A DNA stretch of 64,000 nt from Porphyromonas uenonis 60-3. Its GTDB lineage: Bacteria; Bacteroidota; Bacteroidia; Bacteroidales; Porphyromonadaceae. The notes beneath the pieces are model-generated. The model was not told where the DNA came from, made no database searches, and was given only the letters and a program-made list of their open reading frames with translations. Where the stretch lies: contig NZ_ACLR01000120.1 in NCBI RefSeq assembly GCF_000174775.1, positions 1-64,000 of the forward strand, read 5' to 3'. Positions 43,348-51,625 of the stretch are shown here, piece by piece. Each line of letters begins with the position of its first letter. The stretch's first letter is position 1. The position numbers and the translations under genes are program-made.

Positions 43348-44127
43348 ATGCGCTACCTATACCTCTCTCTCGCTCTGCTCCTCGTAGGACTGCTCTGCTA
43401 CATGGCACTCGTGCCTCCTCAGATAGCGCCAGCACGTATCGTCGACGTGAAGGCGGATATTAGGTATGAGGGTGAGCACCCATTGATGCCGGAGCGAGAC
43501 CTCGTGAGCGAACTGAAGGCGCTAGGCTTTCGCCCCATAGGTCAGTCGGTAGACTCACTCTCCACGATGGCTATCGAGTCACAGTTGATACGCAACGGAC
43601 TCTTTAGCCACATAGACCTCTACACCACTCCAGGGGGTGTGCTGCACGTATCCATGCTACAGCGTGAACCTCTCTTTACGCTCCTCACACCACAGGGTAA
43701 CTACTTCGTCTGCAAAGATCAGACGGTGGTGCCGATAGAGCGTAGCGAGGACTACTATACGACCTTCCTGCCAGTCAGCGGGAGCATATCTGTAGAGCAA
43801 GCCTCTCATCAGCTTTACCCATTGATGCAACTAATCCTTTCTGACCCTCTCTGGCGAGATCTATTCATACACATCTATGTAGATCCATACCGAGGGGTCA
43901 TCGCCACGCCACGAGCTAGCAACACGGAGATTATCCTTGGCTCTAGCTCTAACTGGGAGGAGAAGCTGGACAAGCTCAAGCTCTTCGTAGAGCAAGTGAT
44001 ACCCATATTTGGCTGGAATAGCTTTATTTCAGTAAATTTGGAGTACAAAGACCAGATAGTAACTGTCCCGTCGGAGGAGGGAGCACTACAACACTCCCGA
44101 CCAAGCCTCCCGGCACAGACTTTATAA
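43348..44127 (+). CDS. ftsQ: Cell division protein FtsQ, 259 aa
   Basis: FtsQ links the cytoplasmic and periplasmic parts of the divisome. A short cytoplasmic end and a single membrane segment (about residues 4-22) are followed by a POTRA-like and a beta domain. Sequence identity in this family is low, so the call leans on size, topology and position between murC and ftsA. Confidence 0.85.
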   Translation: MRYLYLSLALLLVGLLCYMALVPPQIAPARIVDVKADIRYEGEHPLMPERDLVSELKALGFRPIGQSVDSLSTMAIESQLIRNGLFSHIDLYTTPGGVLHVSMLQREPLFTLLTPQGNYFVCKDQTVVPIERSEDYYTTFLPVSGSISVEQASHQLYPLMQLILSDPLWRDLFIHIYVDPYRGVIATPRASNTEIILGSSSNWEEKLDKLKLFVEQVIPIFGWNSFISVNLEYKDQIVTVPSEEGALQHSRPSLPAQTL

Positions 44128-44160
44128 TACCACTCTCACGACTTAATCTCAAGCACTCGA

Positions 44161-45624
44161 ATGTCATACAACGAAGATCTCTACACCGCCATAGACTTAG
44201 GTAGTGCTACCATACGGGGTATGGTAGGTACTAAGAAGGATGGCAAAGTCCTCCCTATCGCAATAGCCGAGGTGCCCACAAGCAACGCAATCCGCAAGGG
44301 GGTCGTCAACAATATGGAGGAGCTACACAACAAGCTCAAGGTACTTATAGATCGGCTCAACGAGCAGCTCCCCGACAAGCACACAGAGATCAAAAAGGTC
44401 TACGTAGGCTTCGGTGGCAAGTCCCTTATGTCTCGCTCCTACAAGATCAATCATAAGATGGACAACCCTGACGGGGAGGAGATCAGCGACTACCATATCA
44501 ACCTAATCAATGAGCGTGTCAAGAACTACCGACTCAACGCTCACGAGGTGCTAGACGTCTCTGACCCTTATTGTCTCGTAGACGGACGCGTGGAGCGGAA
44601 TATCAAGGGTCTGCTCTGCACGGAGTTTTCAATCCACTTCAACCTCATCACGACCCGCTCTAGCAATGTCAACTTCATCCGTATGGCTATCGAGGACCGT
44701 CTAGGACTTGAGCTAGAGGCTATCCTTCCCTCACCATGCTGCGAGGCGGACGTGCTCCTCTACCCCGATGCTAAGACGCTCGGCGTAGCGCTAGTCAACA
44801 TTGGGGCGGGTACTTCCTCTGTCGCTATCTACAAAAACGACACGCTGAAGTGCCTACGGGTCATCCCCTTTGGTTCGAAAAACATTACCAACGACCTGAT
44901 GTCCCTCCACATCACCTATCCCGAGGCAGAGAAGATCAAGCTGGAGAGTGCAACCCCCTTTACCGATGCCTACGATGACGAGACGCTCACGCTCAGCTCT
45001 CCCGATGGAACCCGTGACCGTGAGCTTAAGATGCGTGATGTCAACAGCCTCGTGACTGCTCGCATGAAGGAGATCACAGCAAACGTACTCCGTGTCATCC
45101 ACGACTTCGAGGCTGGTGCTCGGCTGGGCTCTGGCATTGTCTTAGCGGGACAAGGCGCTCTGATGACAGGCTTCGTGAACTACCTACAGGGCGAGAGCAA
45201 GTTTGTTTCGCTAGCTCGTGAGTTCAACGATAAGGTTTACAAGGGCGATACGCCTCTCTCTGGAGATGTAGACTACGCTGGTTGTGCAGGACTCATCTAT
45301 CGTGCGGAGGTCAACTGCATCGGCTCCTTTGATGCACCTCAGAGTACCCCCGTTGCGTCAAGCAAGGTCGCTACACCAGCGCCACAAGCCACGGTACAAG
45401 CCAGTCAGCCTGTGGAAGCTCACGAAGAGAATCATAGCACTGCTACACCTCAAGAGACTATCGAGGAGCAGCCCCAGCAGCAACCTCAGACATCGCTCTT
45501 TGACCTGCCCGACATTGATCAGCCTCGCAAAGCCACAAAGCGGGAGCATAAGAGTGCCAAGCGGAAGAAGTCCTTCAATTGGTTCTCCAAGATTAAGGAT
45601 GTGCTGACCGACGACATTGACTAG
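44161..45624 (+). CDS. ftsA: Cell division protein FtsA, 487 aa
   Basis: FtsA is the actin-like membrane tether of the Z-ring. The phosphate-1 motif AIDLGSATIRGMVG, the 1C-domain and the phosphate-2 motif ALVNIGAGTSSVAIY are visible, with LAGQGALMTGF in the adenosine part. A low-complexity linker (about 400-465, rich in P, Q, T and E) precedes a short basic and hydrophobic end (KRKKSFNWFSKIKDVL) that is the likely membrane-binding helix. The linker makes it longer than the E. coli protein (420 aa). Confidence 0.95.
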   Translation: MSYNEDLYTAIDLGSATIRGMVGTKKDGKVLPIAIAEVPTSNAIRKGVVNNMEELHNKLKVLIDRLNEQLPDKHTEIKKVYVGFGGKSLMSRSYKINHKMDNPDGEEISDYHINLINERVKNYRLNAHEVLDVSDPYCLVDGRVERNIKGLLCTEFSIHFNLITTRSSNVNFIRMAIEDRLGLELEAILPSPCCEADVLLYPDAKTLGVALVNIGAGTSSVAIYKNDTLKCLRVIPFGSKNITNDLMSLHITYPEAEKIKLESATPFTDAYDDETLTLSSPDGTRDRELKMRDVNSLVTARMKEITANVLRVIHDFEAGARLGSGIVLAGQGALMTGFVNYLQGESKFVSLAREFNDKVYKGDTPLSGDVDYAGCAGLIYRAEVNCIGSFDAPQSTPVASSKVATPAPQATVQASQPVEAHEENHSTATPQETIEEQPQQQPQTSLFDLPDIDQPRKATKREHKSAKRKKSFNWFSKIKDVLTDDID

Positions 45625-45675
45625 TCAGTCACACCCTCTCTCCCATTTTATCTAACCTCTTACCTCTTTCGACAA

Positions 45676-47097
45676 ATGGATAACGCAGACAAGCTCGTCA
45701 ACTTCAAATACAACAAAGCGGTTGCTCAGAAAAAGCTGATCAAGGTGATTGGCGTAGGTGGTGCTGGAGGCAATGCCGTCAAGCACATTCACGCTTCTGG
45801 ACTCCAAGGGGTATCCTATCTGCTCCTCAACACAGATGAGCAAGACCTCGCCAAGAGTGGGCTAAAAGATGTAGCCGTCATCGGACAGAAGCTAACCCAG
45901 GGACTGGGTGCGGGAAGTAAGATCGAGGTCGGCGAAGAGGCCGCCCTAGAAGACCGAGAGCTCATCCACTCCCTCCTCGATGACAACGAGACCCAGATGG
46001 TATTCATCTGTGCTGGTATGGGAGGTGGCACAGGTACTGGCGCTGCGCCTGTCATTGCGAAGATAGCTCGCGACATGGGACTGCTCACGGTCGGCTTTAT
46101 CTTCATGCCTTTCGTCCGTGAGGAGAGACAGCGTATGATCAAAGCTGCGCAAGGGGCCGAGCGCATGCGCCAAGAGGTGGACTCACTGGTTATCATTGCC
46201 AATGAAAACATCAACCAAGTCTACGGAGAGCTACCCTGGGACGAGTCTCTCAACAAAGCAAACGAGATCCTAGCCAATGCCGTTCGCGCCATCACCATGG
46301 TCATCACCAACGAGATGGAGATGAACCAAGACTTCGCCGACGTACGCACCACGCTCAAGGACGGAGGAATCGCACACATCAGCATCGGCTACGGCGAGGG
46401 ATCCGACCGTGTGAGCAAGGCTATCGACTCAGCACTGCGCTCTCCGCTACTCAACAACGACGACATCACCACGGCGACGAGGCTACAGCTCGCTATCTTC
46501 TACGACCCGTCCGACGCGTTGACGACCGACGAAATGGACGAGATCAAGAAGCTCACCTCCTCTATCCGCAATCTGCAGAACAACAAGTCAGGTCACGCCT
46601 TCAACGAAGAGCTTGGCAACAAAGTAATGGTCGTCATCATCGCTTCAGGCTTCCAAAAGGAGGCGCACATGCCTATGACCGCTATGGATGTAGAGGACTA
46701 TGTGCGCCAGACAGAGATCGAGAAGGAGCAAAACAAGCTACTCAACCAGTATTACTCCGAGTTCGACCTTGAGCCTCGTAGCTCCCTGCCCACCTTCGTG
46801 CCTATCGTGCTGACCGACGACGAGCTAGATCGTGACGACCTGATTGACTACCTCGACGAGGAGCCCGCTAAGAACCACAGCTACTCAGAGGTGGAGGAGC
46901 GACGTGCTAAGTATAAGTACGGCAACCAGACACCTGCTATGTCGCAAACGTTGGACACTTCAAAGGTTGCTCAGCGCTCCACGCCAACTAGGATGCCTAG
47001 CGCAGACGTAGAGGAGCTCCCCAGCGTAGATCCGACACAGGAAGGTGCCGAGCCCACCCCCCAACCAGTCAATCAACCCAAGATCATCAAGTTCTGA
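45676..47097 (+). CDS. ftsZ: Cell division protein FtsZ, 473 aa
   Basis: FtsZ is the tubulin-like GTPase that forms the division ring. The nucleotide-binding GVGGAGGNAVKHI is near residue 26, the tubulin signature GGGTGTGAAPVI near 117, and the T7 loop NEMEMNQDFADV near 212. A long variable linker (about 345-462) leads to the short C-terminal peptide QPKIIKF, the docking site for FtsA. It follows ftsA after 51 bp. Confidence 0.97.
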   Translation: MDNADKLVNFKYNKAVAQKKLIKVIGVGGAGGNAVKHIHASGLQGVSYLLLNTDEQDLAKSGLKDVAVIGQKLTQGLGAGSKIEVGEEAALEDRELIHSLLDDNETQMVFICAGMGGGTGTGAAPVIAKIARDMGLLTVGFIFMPFVREERQRMIKAAQGAERMRQEVDSLVIIANENINQVYGELPWDESLNKANEILANAVRAITMVITNEMEMNQDFADVRTTLKDGGIAHISIGYGEGSDRVSKAIDSALRSPLLNNDDITTATRLQLAIFYDPSDALTTDEMDEIKKLTSSIRNLQNNKSGHAFNEELGNKVMVVIIASGFQKEAHMPMTAMDVEDYVRQTEIEKEQNKLLNQYYSEFDLEPRSSLPTFVPIVLTDDELDRDDLIDYLDEEPAKNHSYSEVEERRAKYKYGNQTPAMSQTLDTSKVAQRSTPTRMPSADVEELPSVDPTQEGAEPTPQPVNQPKIIKF

Positions 47098-47112
47098 TCA
47101 AGAGCTAGTCGC

Positions 47113-47865
47113 ATGTTCCCCTCCATTGTCCTGCTATGCGCCATGAGTAAAGAGCGCATGGCGATACACTCTGCTATAGAGGCTCTAGCTCCCGCCGTGA
47201 AGCTAGTGGAGCGTACTTTGGTTGAGGAGAAGCCATTTGCTAGTTACCGCTACACTTTACGAATAGAAGGGCATCAGACGGAGTGGACCTTTCACCTCCT
47301 TGAGACAGGCATCGGCAAGGTTCACGCAGCGCTTGCCACACAGCTAGCGATAGTGCGCTACCAGCCCCAGCTCTTAGTCAATGTTGGTGTGTCGGGAGGA
47401 CTTTACGCAGGAGCGCAGGTCGGCGACCTCTGCCTCTCGACAGCTTACCGCTATCACGATGTATGGTGTGGCGAGGGCAACGAGCGTGGACAAGTACAGG
47501 GCATGCCCGCACAATATTCAGCAGATGCGACAGCCATGGCGACTGTGGCTAAGCAACTACGCATACCACTTCACGAGGGACTGCTCCTCTGTGGCGACAC
47601 CTTCATCCCCGAGGCCGATCATCTGAGAGCCTTCGCGCAGCAATACCCCGACCTCGTTGCGGTTGATATGGAGAGCGCCGCCATCGCTCAGACAGCTTAC
47701 CTATATCATACGCCACTCGTCAGCCTACGCATCGTCAGCGACACCCCGCTCACGAGCCAAGACCACAGCAAGCAATACGCAAGCTTCTGGCAGCAAAGAG
47801 CCAGCGCTCTAGCCCCCTTTGCAGATGCCATGCGGATTATCTGCACACTGGCTGGAAGCCTTTAG
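47113..47865 (+). CDS. mtnN: 5'-methylthioadenosine/S-adenosylhomocysteine nucleosidase family protein, 250 aa
   Basis: This family of purine-nucleoside hydrolases cleaves MTA and SAH (MTAN); the related MqnB cleaves futalosine. The core motifs are VNVGVSGGLYAGAQVGDLCLST, cut here to its GVSGGLYAGAQVGD part, and VDMESAAIAQ with the conserved ME-S-A segment. Asp in RIVSDTP is the usual acid. The segment YHDVWCGEGNERGQVQGMP aligns better with MTAN than futalosine hydrolase, but the two families are close. It lies 15 bp after ftsZ. Confidence 0.75.
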   Translation: MFPSIVLLCAMSKERMAIHSAIEALAPAVKLVERTLVEEKPFASYRYTLRIEGHQTEWTFHLLETGIGKVHAALATQLAIVRYQPQLLVNVGVSGGLYAGAQVGDLCLSTAYRYHDVWCGEGNERGQVQGMPAQYSADATAMATVAKQLRIPLHEGLLLCGDTFIPEADHLRAFAQQYPDLVAVDMESAAIAQTAYLYHTPLVSLRIVSDTPLTSQDHSKQYASFWQQRASALAPFADAMRIICTLAGSL

Positions 47866-47898
47866 TATACCCAAAGGCACCAGCCCAATTCGTTTCAC

Positions 47899-47906
47899 TA
47901 TATTTG
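47899..47906 (+). promoter_or_regulatory. -7 element of the surface lipoprotein gene
   Basis: TATATTTG lies 24 bp upstream of ATG 47931. It overlaps the ORF start at 47904, which supports 47931. Confidence 0.5.
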
Positions 47907-47930
47907 CAAGCAAATAACCCCAAATCAATT

Positions 47931-49097
47931 ATGAATCACTTGTATCGCAATCTACTCCTACTCTGTATCCTCAGTCTAGGACTTCTCAACTCTTGTCGCG
48001 AGGACGACCCCGTCGTACCCTCCGACTCTGAGGTCATCGCAAATAGTTCGCAGGTCAGCGGTGGTATCACTGGCTTCTACCTGCTCAACGAGGGTAACTT
48101 CCAGGCAAACAACAGTTCGCTGGACTACATGAACCTCGTCAGTGGCACCTACAGCCGAAACATCTACGCTACGATCAATCCCAACGTCGTCAAGGAGCTT
48201 GGCGACACAGGCAACGATCTGCAGATCTACGGCTCTAGGCTATACGCAGTCATCAACAGCTCTAACAAAGTAGAGGTCCTCGATGCTCAGAGCGGTAAGC
48301 GCATCGGTCAGGTAGACATTCCCAACTGTCGCTACATCTGCTTCGATAGTGACAACGCTTACGTCTCTAGCTACGTCAGCACGAGCACACGAGACGCTAA
48401 GGGGGAAGTCCGTGGCGCCGTCTACCGTGTCAACCTCAACACGCTTGCTATCACAGGTCAGGTCGTCGTAGGCTACCAGCCTGAGGAGATGGTTGTCAAG
48501 GGCGAAAGACTATACGTCGCTAACTCTGGTGGCTACATGAAGCCAAACTATGAGCGCACCCTATCAGTCATTGACCTTAAGAGCTTCACCGAAGTAGACA
48601 AGATTGAGGTCGGTATGAACCTCCACCGCCTCAGAATGGACCACAACGGTAGACTATGGGTCACCTCTCGTGGTAACTACGGCAACGTGCCCTCGAACCT
48701 CTACTACATAGACCTAGATCCAGCTACGCAAAAGGTTGCGAAGCTCGACTCGCTCAATATGCCTTGTGCTCAGATGGCCTTCTATGGTGACAAGCTCTAC
48801 TACTACAGCAGCGTCTGGGACAGTGAGGCTAATAAGATGAAGATAGGCTTCGGTCTGGTCGACATCAACGCAGCTAAGCCTCTCGCCGAGAGCTTTATCA
48901 CAGACGGTACGGATGCAAACATTCAGACCGCTTATTGTCTTGCTATCCACCCCGCTTCAGGCGACATCTACATCACGGATGCCAAGGACTATGTCTCTAG
49001 TGGTACGCTATACTGCTTCACCCCCGATGGCAAGCTCAAGTGGCAGATCAACCGCACAGGTATGCTACCCGGTCACATTGCATTCGTAAAGAAGTAA
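47931..49097 (+). CDS. Surface lipoprotein of the YncE/DUF5074-like beta-propeller type, 388 aa
   Basis: The lipoprotein signal LGLLNSCRED places the acylated Cys near residue 22. The mature part has repeated blades (LQIYGSRLYAVINSSNKVEVLDAQSGKRIG, then VKGERLYVANSG and MDHNGRLWVTSRG), a seven-blade propeller pattern. Similar proteins are often encoded beside TonB-dependent receptors with cobalamin- or iron-type specificity in Bacteroidales, and one follows here at 49214. A ligand cannot be named. The start 47931 is chosen by lipobox position and promoter. Confidence 0.75.
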   Translation: MNHLYRNLLLLCILSLGLLNSCREDDPVVPSDSEVIANSSQVSGGITGFYLLNEGNFQANNSSLDYMNLVSGTYSRNIYATINPNVVKELGDTGNDLQIYGSRLYAVINSSNKVEVLDAQSGKRIGQVDIPNCRYICFDSDNAYVSSYVSTSTRDAKGEVRGAVYRVNLNTLAITGQVVVGYQPEEMVVKGERLYVANSGGYMKPNYERTLSVIDLKSFTEVDKIEVGMNLHRLRMDHNGRLWVTSRGNYGNVPSNLYYIDLDPATQKVAKLDSLNMPCAQMAFYGDKLYYYSSVWDSEANKMKIGFGLVDINAAKPLAESFITDGTDANIQTAYCLAIHPASGDIYITDAKDYVSSGTLYCFTPDGKLKWQINRTGMLPGHIAFVKK

Positions 49098-49152
49098 GCC
49101 GACAGCACAAGGCACACGACTAGGTGCCCATCTCTGTCCGTTAGACAGCTAC

Positions 49153-49193
49153 GTAGGGGCGGACTCTTAGGGAGTTCGCCCCTACTCTTTTTA
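49153..49193 (+). terminator. Terminator after the surface lipoprotein gene
   Basis: The 9-bp stem GTAGGGGCG (49153-49161) pairs with CGCCCCTAC (49177-49185), followed by TCTTTTT. It lies 20 bp upstream of the receptor ORF, so receptor transcription may be attenuated here. Confidence 0.85.
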
Positions 49194-49213
49194 CATCTAG
49201 GACTTCTATCCCG

Positions 49214-51238
49214 ATGGCTACTCTCATCCTCTCTCTACTCCTCCTCTGCGCCACCACACCTCAGCTATGTGCGCAGCAACCCTCCCCACGCGACACCGTA
49301 CAAACGCATCTATTAGAGACCGTAGTGGTACGAGCTCCCCGTGAGCCAGACTACAAGCGTGGCATCATACCCGCACAGCAACTCTCAGGGCAAGAGCTCA
49401 AAGCGCTCAGTGCCTTCTCCATAGCCGATGCGCTCCGCTCCTTCTCGGGCGTTCAGGTCAAGGACTTCGGCGGAGTCGGTGGACTCAAGACGGTCAACAT
49501 CCGCAGCATGGGCACCCACCACGTTGGTGTCTTCTACGATGGTGTCGAGCTGAGCAATGCGCAAAACGGGCAAATAGACCTCGGCCAGTACTCCCTCGAC
49601 AATATGGAGGCGATACAGGTCTTCAATGGGCAAAAGGGTAGCTACCTCCAGCCTGCCAAGGACTTTGGCTCTAGCGGTACCGTCTACCTTCAGACACGCA
49701 AGCCTACCTTTACCGATGGTGCGCAGACCAATCTGAGAGCAACTCTACGGACTGGCTCCTTTGACCTCTTCAACCCCGCCATACTGATCGAGCACCGCTT
49801 GGAGCCTAGAGTCTCCATGTCCTTCAATGCAGAGTGGATCAAGAGTAGCGGCAAGTACAAGTTTAGATACAGGAAAGTCCTTCCCCTCACCCACGAGATA
49901 GCCTACGACACCACAGCCGTCCGGCACAATGGAGACATCAACGCCACACGACTCGAGGGCAATCTCCACATCGGGCTCCCCGATGGTCAGATGCTCGTCA
50001 AGGTGTACACCTACAACAGCGAGCGAGGCATCCCCGGCGCTATCGTCAATAATGTGTGGCGTCGTGGCGAGCGCCTCTGGGACAACAACAGCTTCGTCCA
50101 GACCACCTATGAGCAGCAGCTCAGCGACCGCATACGTCTACATGCCATCGCCAAGTATGCCTACTACCAGACCCACTTTGTGCGCAACGAGCCGACAGCC
50201 GCCTTCAAGGTGGACAACCTCTACCAGCAGCAAGAGCTATACAGTTCGGTCGCCTCAGCCTTTCAGTTGATTGACCACTGGTACCTCTCCGCCGCCTATG
50301 ATCTGCAGTGGAACAAGCTCGACGCCAATCTCTACGACTTCGTCTACCCGCACCGCTTCACCCACCTGCTCGCCCTCGCCTCGACCTATACCAATGAGTG
50401 GATCAATGCGCAGGTCAGCCTCCTCGGCACGCTAGCTCAGGACAAAGCGAAGCTACTCACACGTGCTCCCCTCTTTCGCAAGCTCACCCCCGCAGCCATC
50501 CTGTCGGTCAAGCCGTGGGAGGCGATTGATCTACGACTTAACGCCTTTTATAAGCAAAGCTTTCGCCTACCCACCTTCAACGATCTATACTACACCGAGA
50601 TAGGCAATGTCAAGCTCGACCCTGAGCACACCACCCAGTACAACGTGGGTCTGCAGTACCAGCTCGCACCGCAAAAGCCGTGGCTCCACACCCTGGACTT
50701 CAAGGTAGACGCTTACTACAATCTCGTGACCAACAAAATCATCGCCTACCCCAAGGGACAGCAATTCCGCTGGACCATGATCAATCTCGGCAAGGTCGAC
50801 ATACGAGGCATCGACGCTCAGTGCACCTGGAGCCTCATCCCTATCCGTGATCTGCAGCTATCGCTGCGGGCTCAGTACACCTACCAGAGAGCCATCGAGG
50901 TCACCGATCCTAAGGAGAGCTACTACCGCCACCAGATCCCCTACATCCCCTGGCATAGCGGCTCCGCCACAGCAATCCTGCAGTATAAGGGGTGGCAGCT
51001 CAACTACAACTTTATCTACGCTGGCGAGCGGTACAGTCAGCTGGAGAACTTCCCCGAGAATCATCTCCAGCCGTGGTACACCAACGACCTAGCCCTCGCC
51101 TACGAGCGCACCGTCCGAGGGTACGGCCTGCGTCTGCAGTTCGAGTGCAACAACCTCCTGAGCCAAGCCTACGATGTTGTCGCCAACTACCCCATGCCCC
51201 TGCGCAACTACCGTCTTACGCTCATCGTGAGCCACTAG
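49214..51238 (+). CDS. TonB-dependent outer-membrane receptor (BtuB-like), 674 aa
   Basis: This active importer is energised by TonB. A signal peptide (to about residue 20) is followed by a plug domain (about 33-160) with IADALRSFSGVQVKDFGGVGGLKTVNIRSMG and VFYDGVELSNAQNGQIDLG, named here by GVQVKDFGGVGG. The rest is a beta barrel ending in an aromatic/basic strand (RNYRLTLIVSH). There is no carboxypeptidase-like N-terminal extension, so it is not a SusC type. A BtuB-like role is inferred from size and the propeller lipoprotein next to it; no cobalamin riboswitch was seen. Confidence 0.8.
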   Translation: MATLILSLLLLCATTPQLCAQQPSPRDTVQTHLLETVVVRAPREPDYKRGIIPAQQLSGQELKALSAFSIADALRSFSGVQVKDFGGVGGLKTVNIRSMGTHHVGVFYDGVELSNAQNGQIDLGQYSLDNMEAIQVFNGQKGSYLQPAKDFGSSGTVYLQTRKPTFTDGAQTNLRATLRTGSFDLFNPAILIEHRLEPRVSMSFNAEWIKSSGKYKFRYRKVLPLTHEIAYDTTAVRHNGDINATRLEGNLHIGLPDGQMLVKVYTYNSERGIPGAIVNNVWRRGERLWDNNSFVQTTYEQQLSDRIRLHAIAKYAYYQTHFVRNEPTAAFKVDNLYQQQELYSSVASAFQLIDHWYLSAAYDLQWNKLDANLYDFVYPHRFTHLLALASTYTNEWINAQVSLLGTLAQDKAKLLTRAPLFRKLTPAAILSVKPWEAIDLRLNAFYKQSFRLPTFNDLYYTEIGNVKLDPEHTTQYNVGLQYQLAPQKPWLHTLDFKVDAYYNLVTNKIIAYPKGQQFRWTMINLGKVDIRGIDAQCTWSLIPIRDLQLSLRAQYTYQRAIEVTDPKESYYRHQIPYIPWHSGSATAILQYKGWQLNYNFIYAGERYSQLENFPENHLQPWYTNDLALAYERTVRGYGLRLQFECNNLLSQAYDVVANYPMPLRNYRLTLIVSH

Positions 51239-51280
51239 CCCAGCTAGACGCAGCGGTAAACTTCGCCCCACCATTTGATC

Positions 51281-51316
51281 AGAGGAGATGTCGTCATCGG
51301 CGTCTCCTCTCTTTTT
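51281..51316 (+). terminator. Terminator after the TonB-dependent receptor
   Basis: The 8-bp stem AGAGGAGA (51281-51288) pairs with TCTCCTCT (51303-51310), followed by CTTTTTG. Confidence 0.75.
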
Positions 51317-51319
51317 GTC

Positions 51320-51500
51320 GTCTCATCTGTCTCTTTCCTTGGTTCCATCGGATGAAACTAAAGTTTCAAGGGGGCTGGCACAAAAGTTTCATCTAGGTGA
51401 AACTAGAGTTTCATACCGAAGAAACTGAAGTTTCATACCGAGGAAACTAGATTTTCCTACCGAGGAAAATGGATTTTCATGGGCATGAAAATCTTTTGCC
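51320..51500 (+). repeat. Family 1 palindrome array, locus 3 (22-bp period, 7 units)
   Basis: Units start at 51354, 51377 (degenerate left arm, 23 bp from the first), 51399, 51421, 51443, 51465 and 51487, otherwise 22 bp apart. The left flank (51320-51353) is nearly identical to 465-498, and the final half unit GAAAATCTTTTG matches the one at 631. It shows the same order as locus 1, C-type units first and A-type units toward the promoter. Confidence 0.9.
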
Positions 51501-51557
51501 ACCCTGAGGGCACGGTTGTTTCGCCCGTGGGGGTGGGTTCGCTGCCCCCATTTTTGA

Positions 51558-51565
51558 TACCTTTG
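51558..51565 (+). promoter_or_regulatory. -7 element of the MATE-prmA pair
   Basis: TACCTTTG lies about 60 bp downstream of the Family 1 array and 61 bp before the proposed ATC start at 51626. Confidence 0.55.
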
Positions 51566-51625
51566 CACCAAGTTTGTAACCGAGGCTGTCGCAATAGATG
51601 ACAGCGCTCACTAGAAGGTAAAATC

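Noticed and set aside
47113-47865. Futalosine hydrolase (mqnB)
   Set aside because: The family resemblance exists, but the loop after the glycine motif fits MTA/SAH nucleosidases better, and no other menaquinone-pathway gene is adjacent.
47866-47930. Cobalamin riboswitch before the propeller lipoprotein and BtuB-like receptor
   Set aside because: The gap is only 65 bp, too short for a cobalamin riboswitch, and the 116-bp gap before the receptor is largely a terminator. No B12-box was seen.
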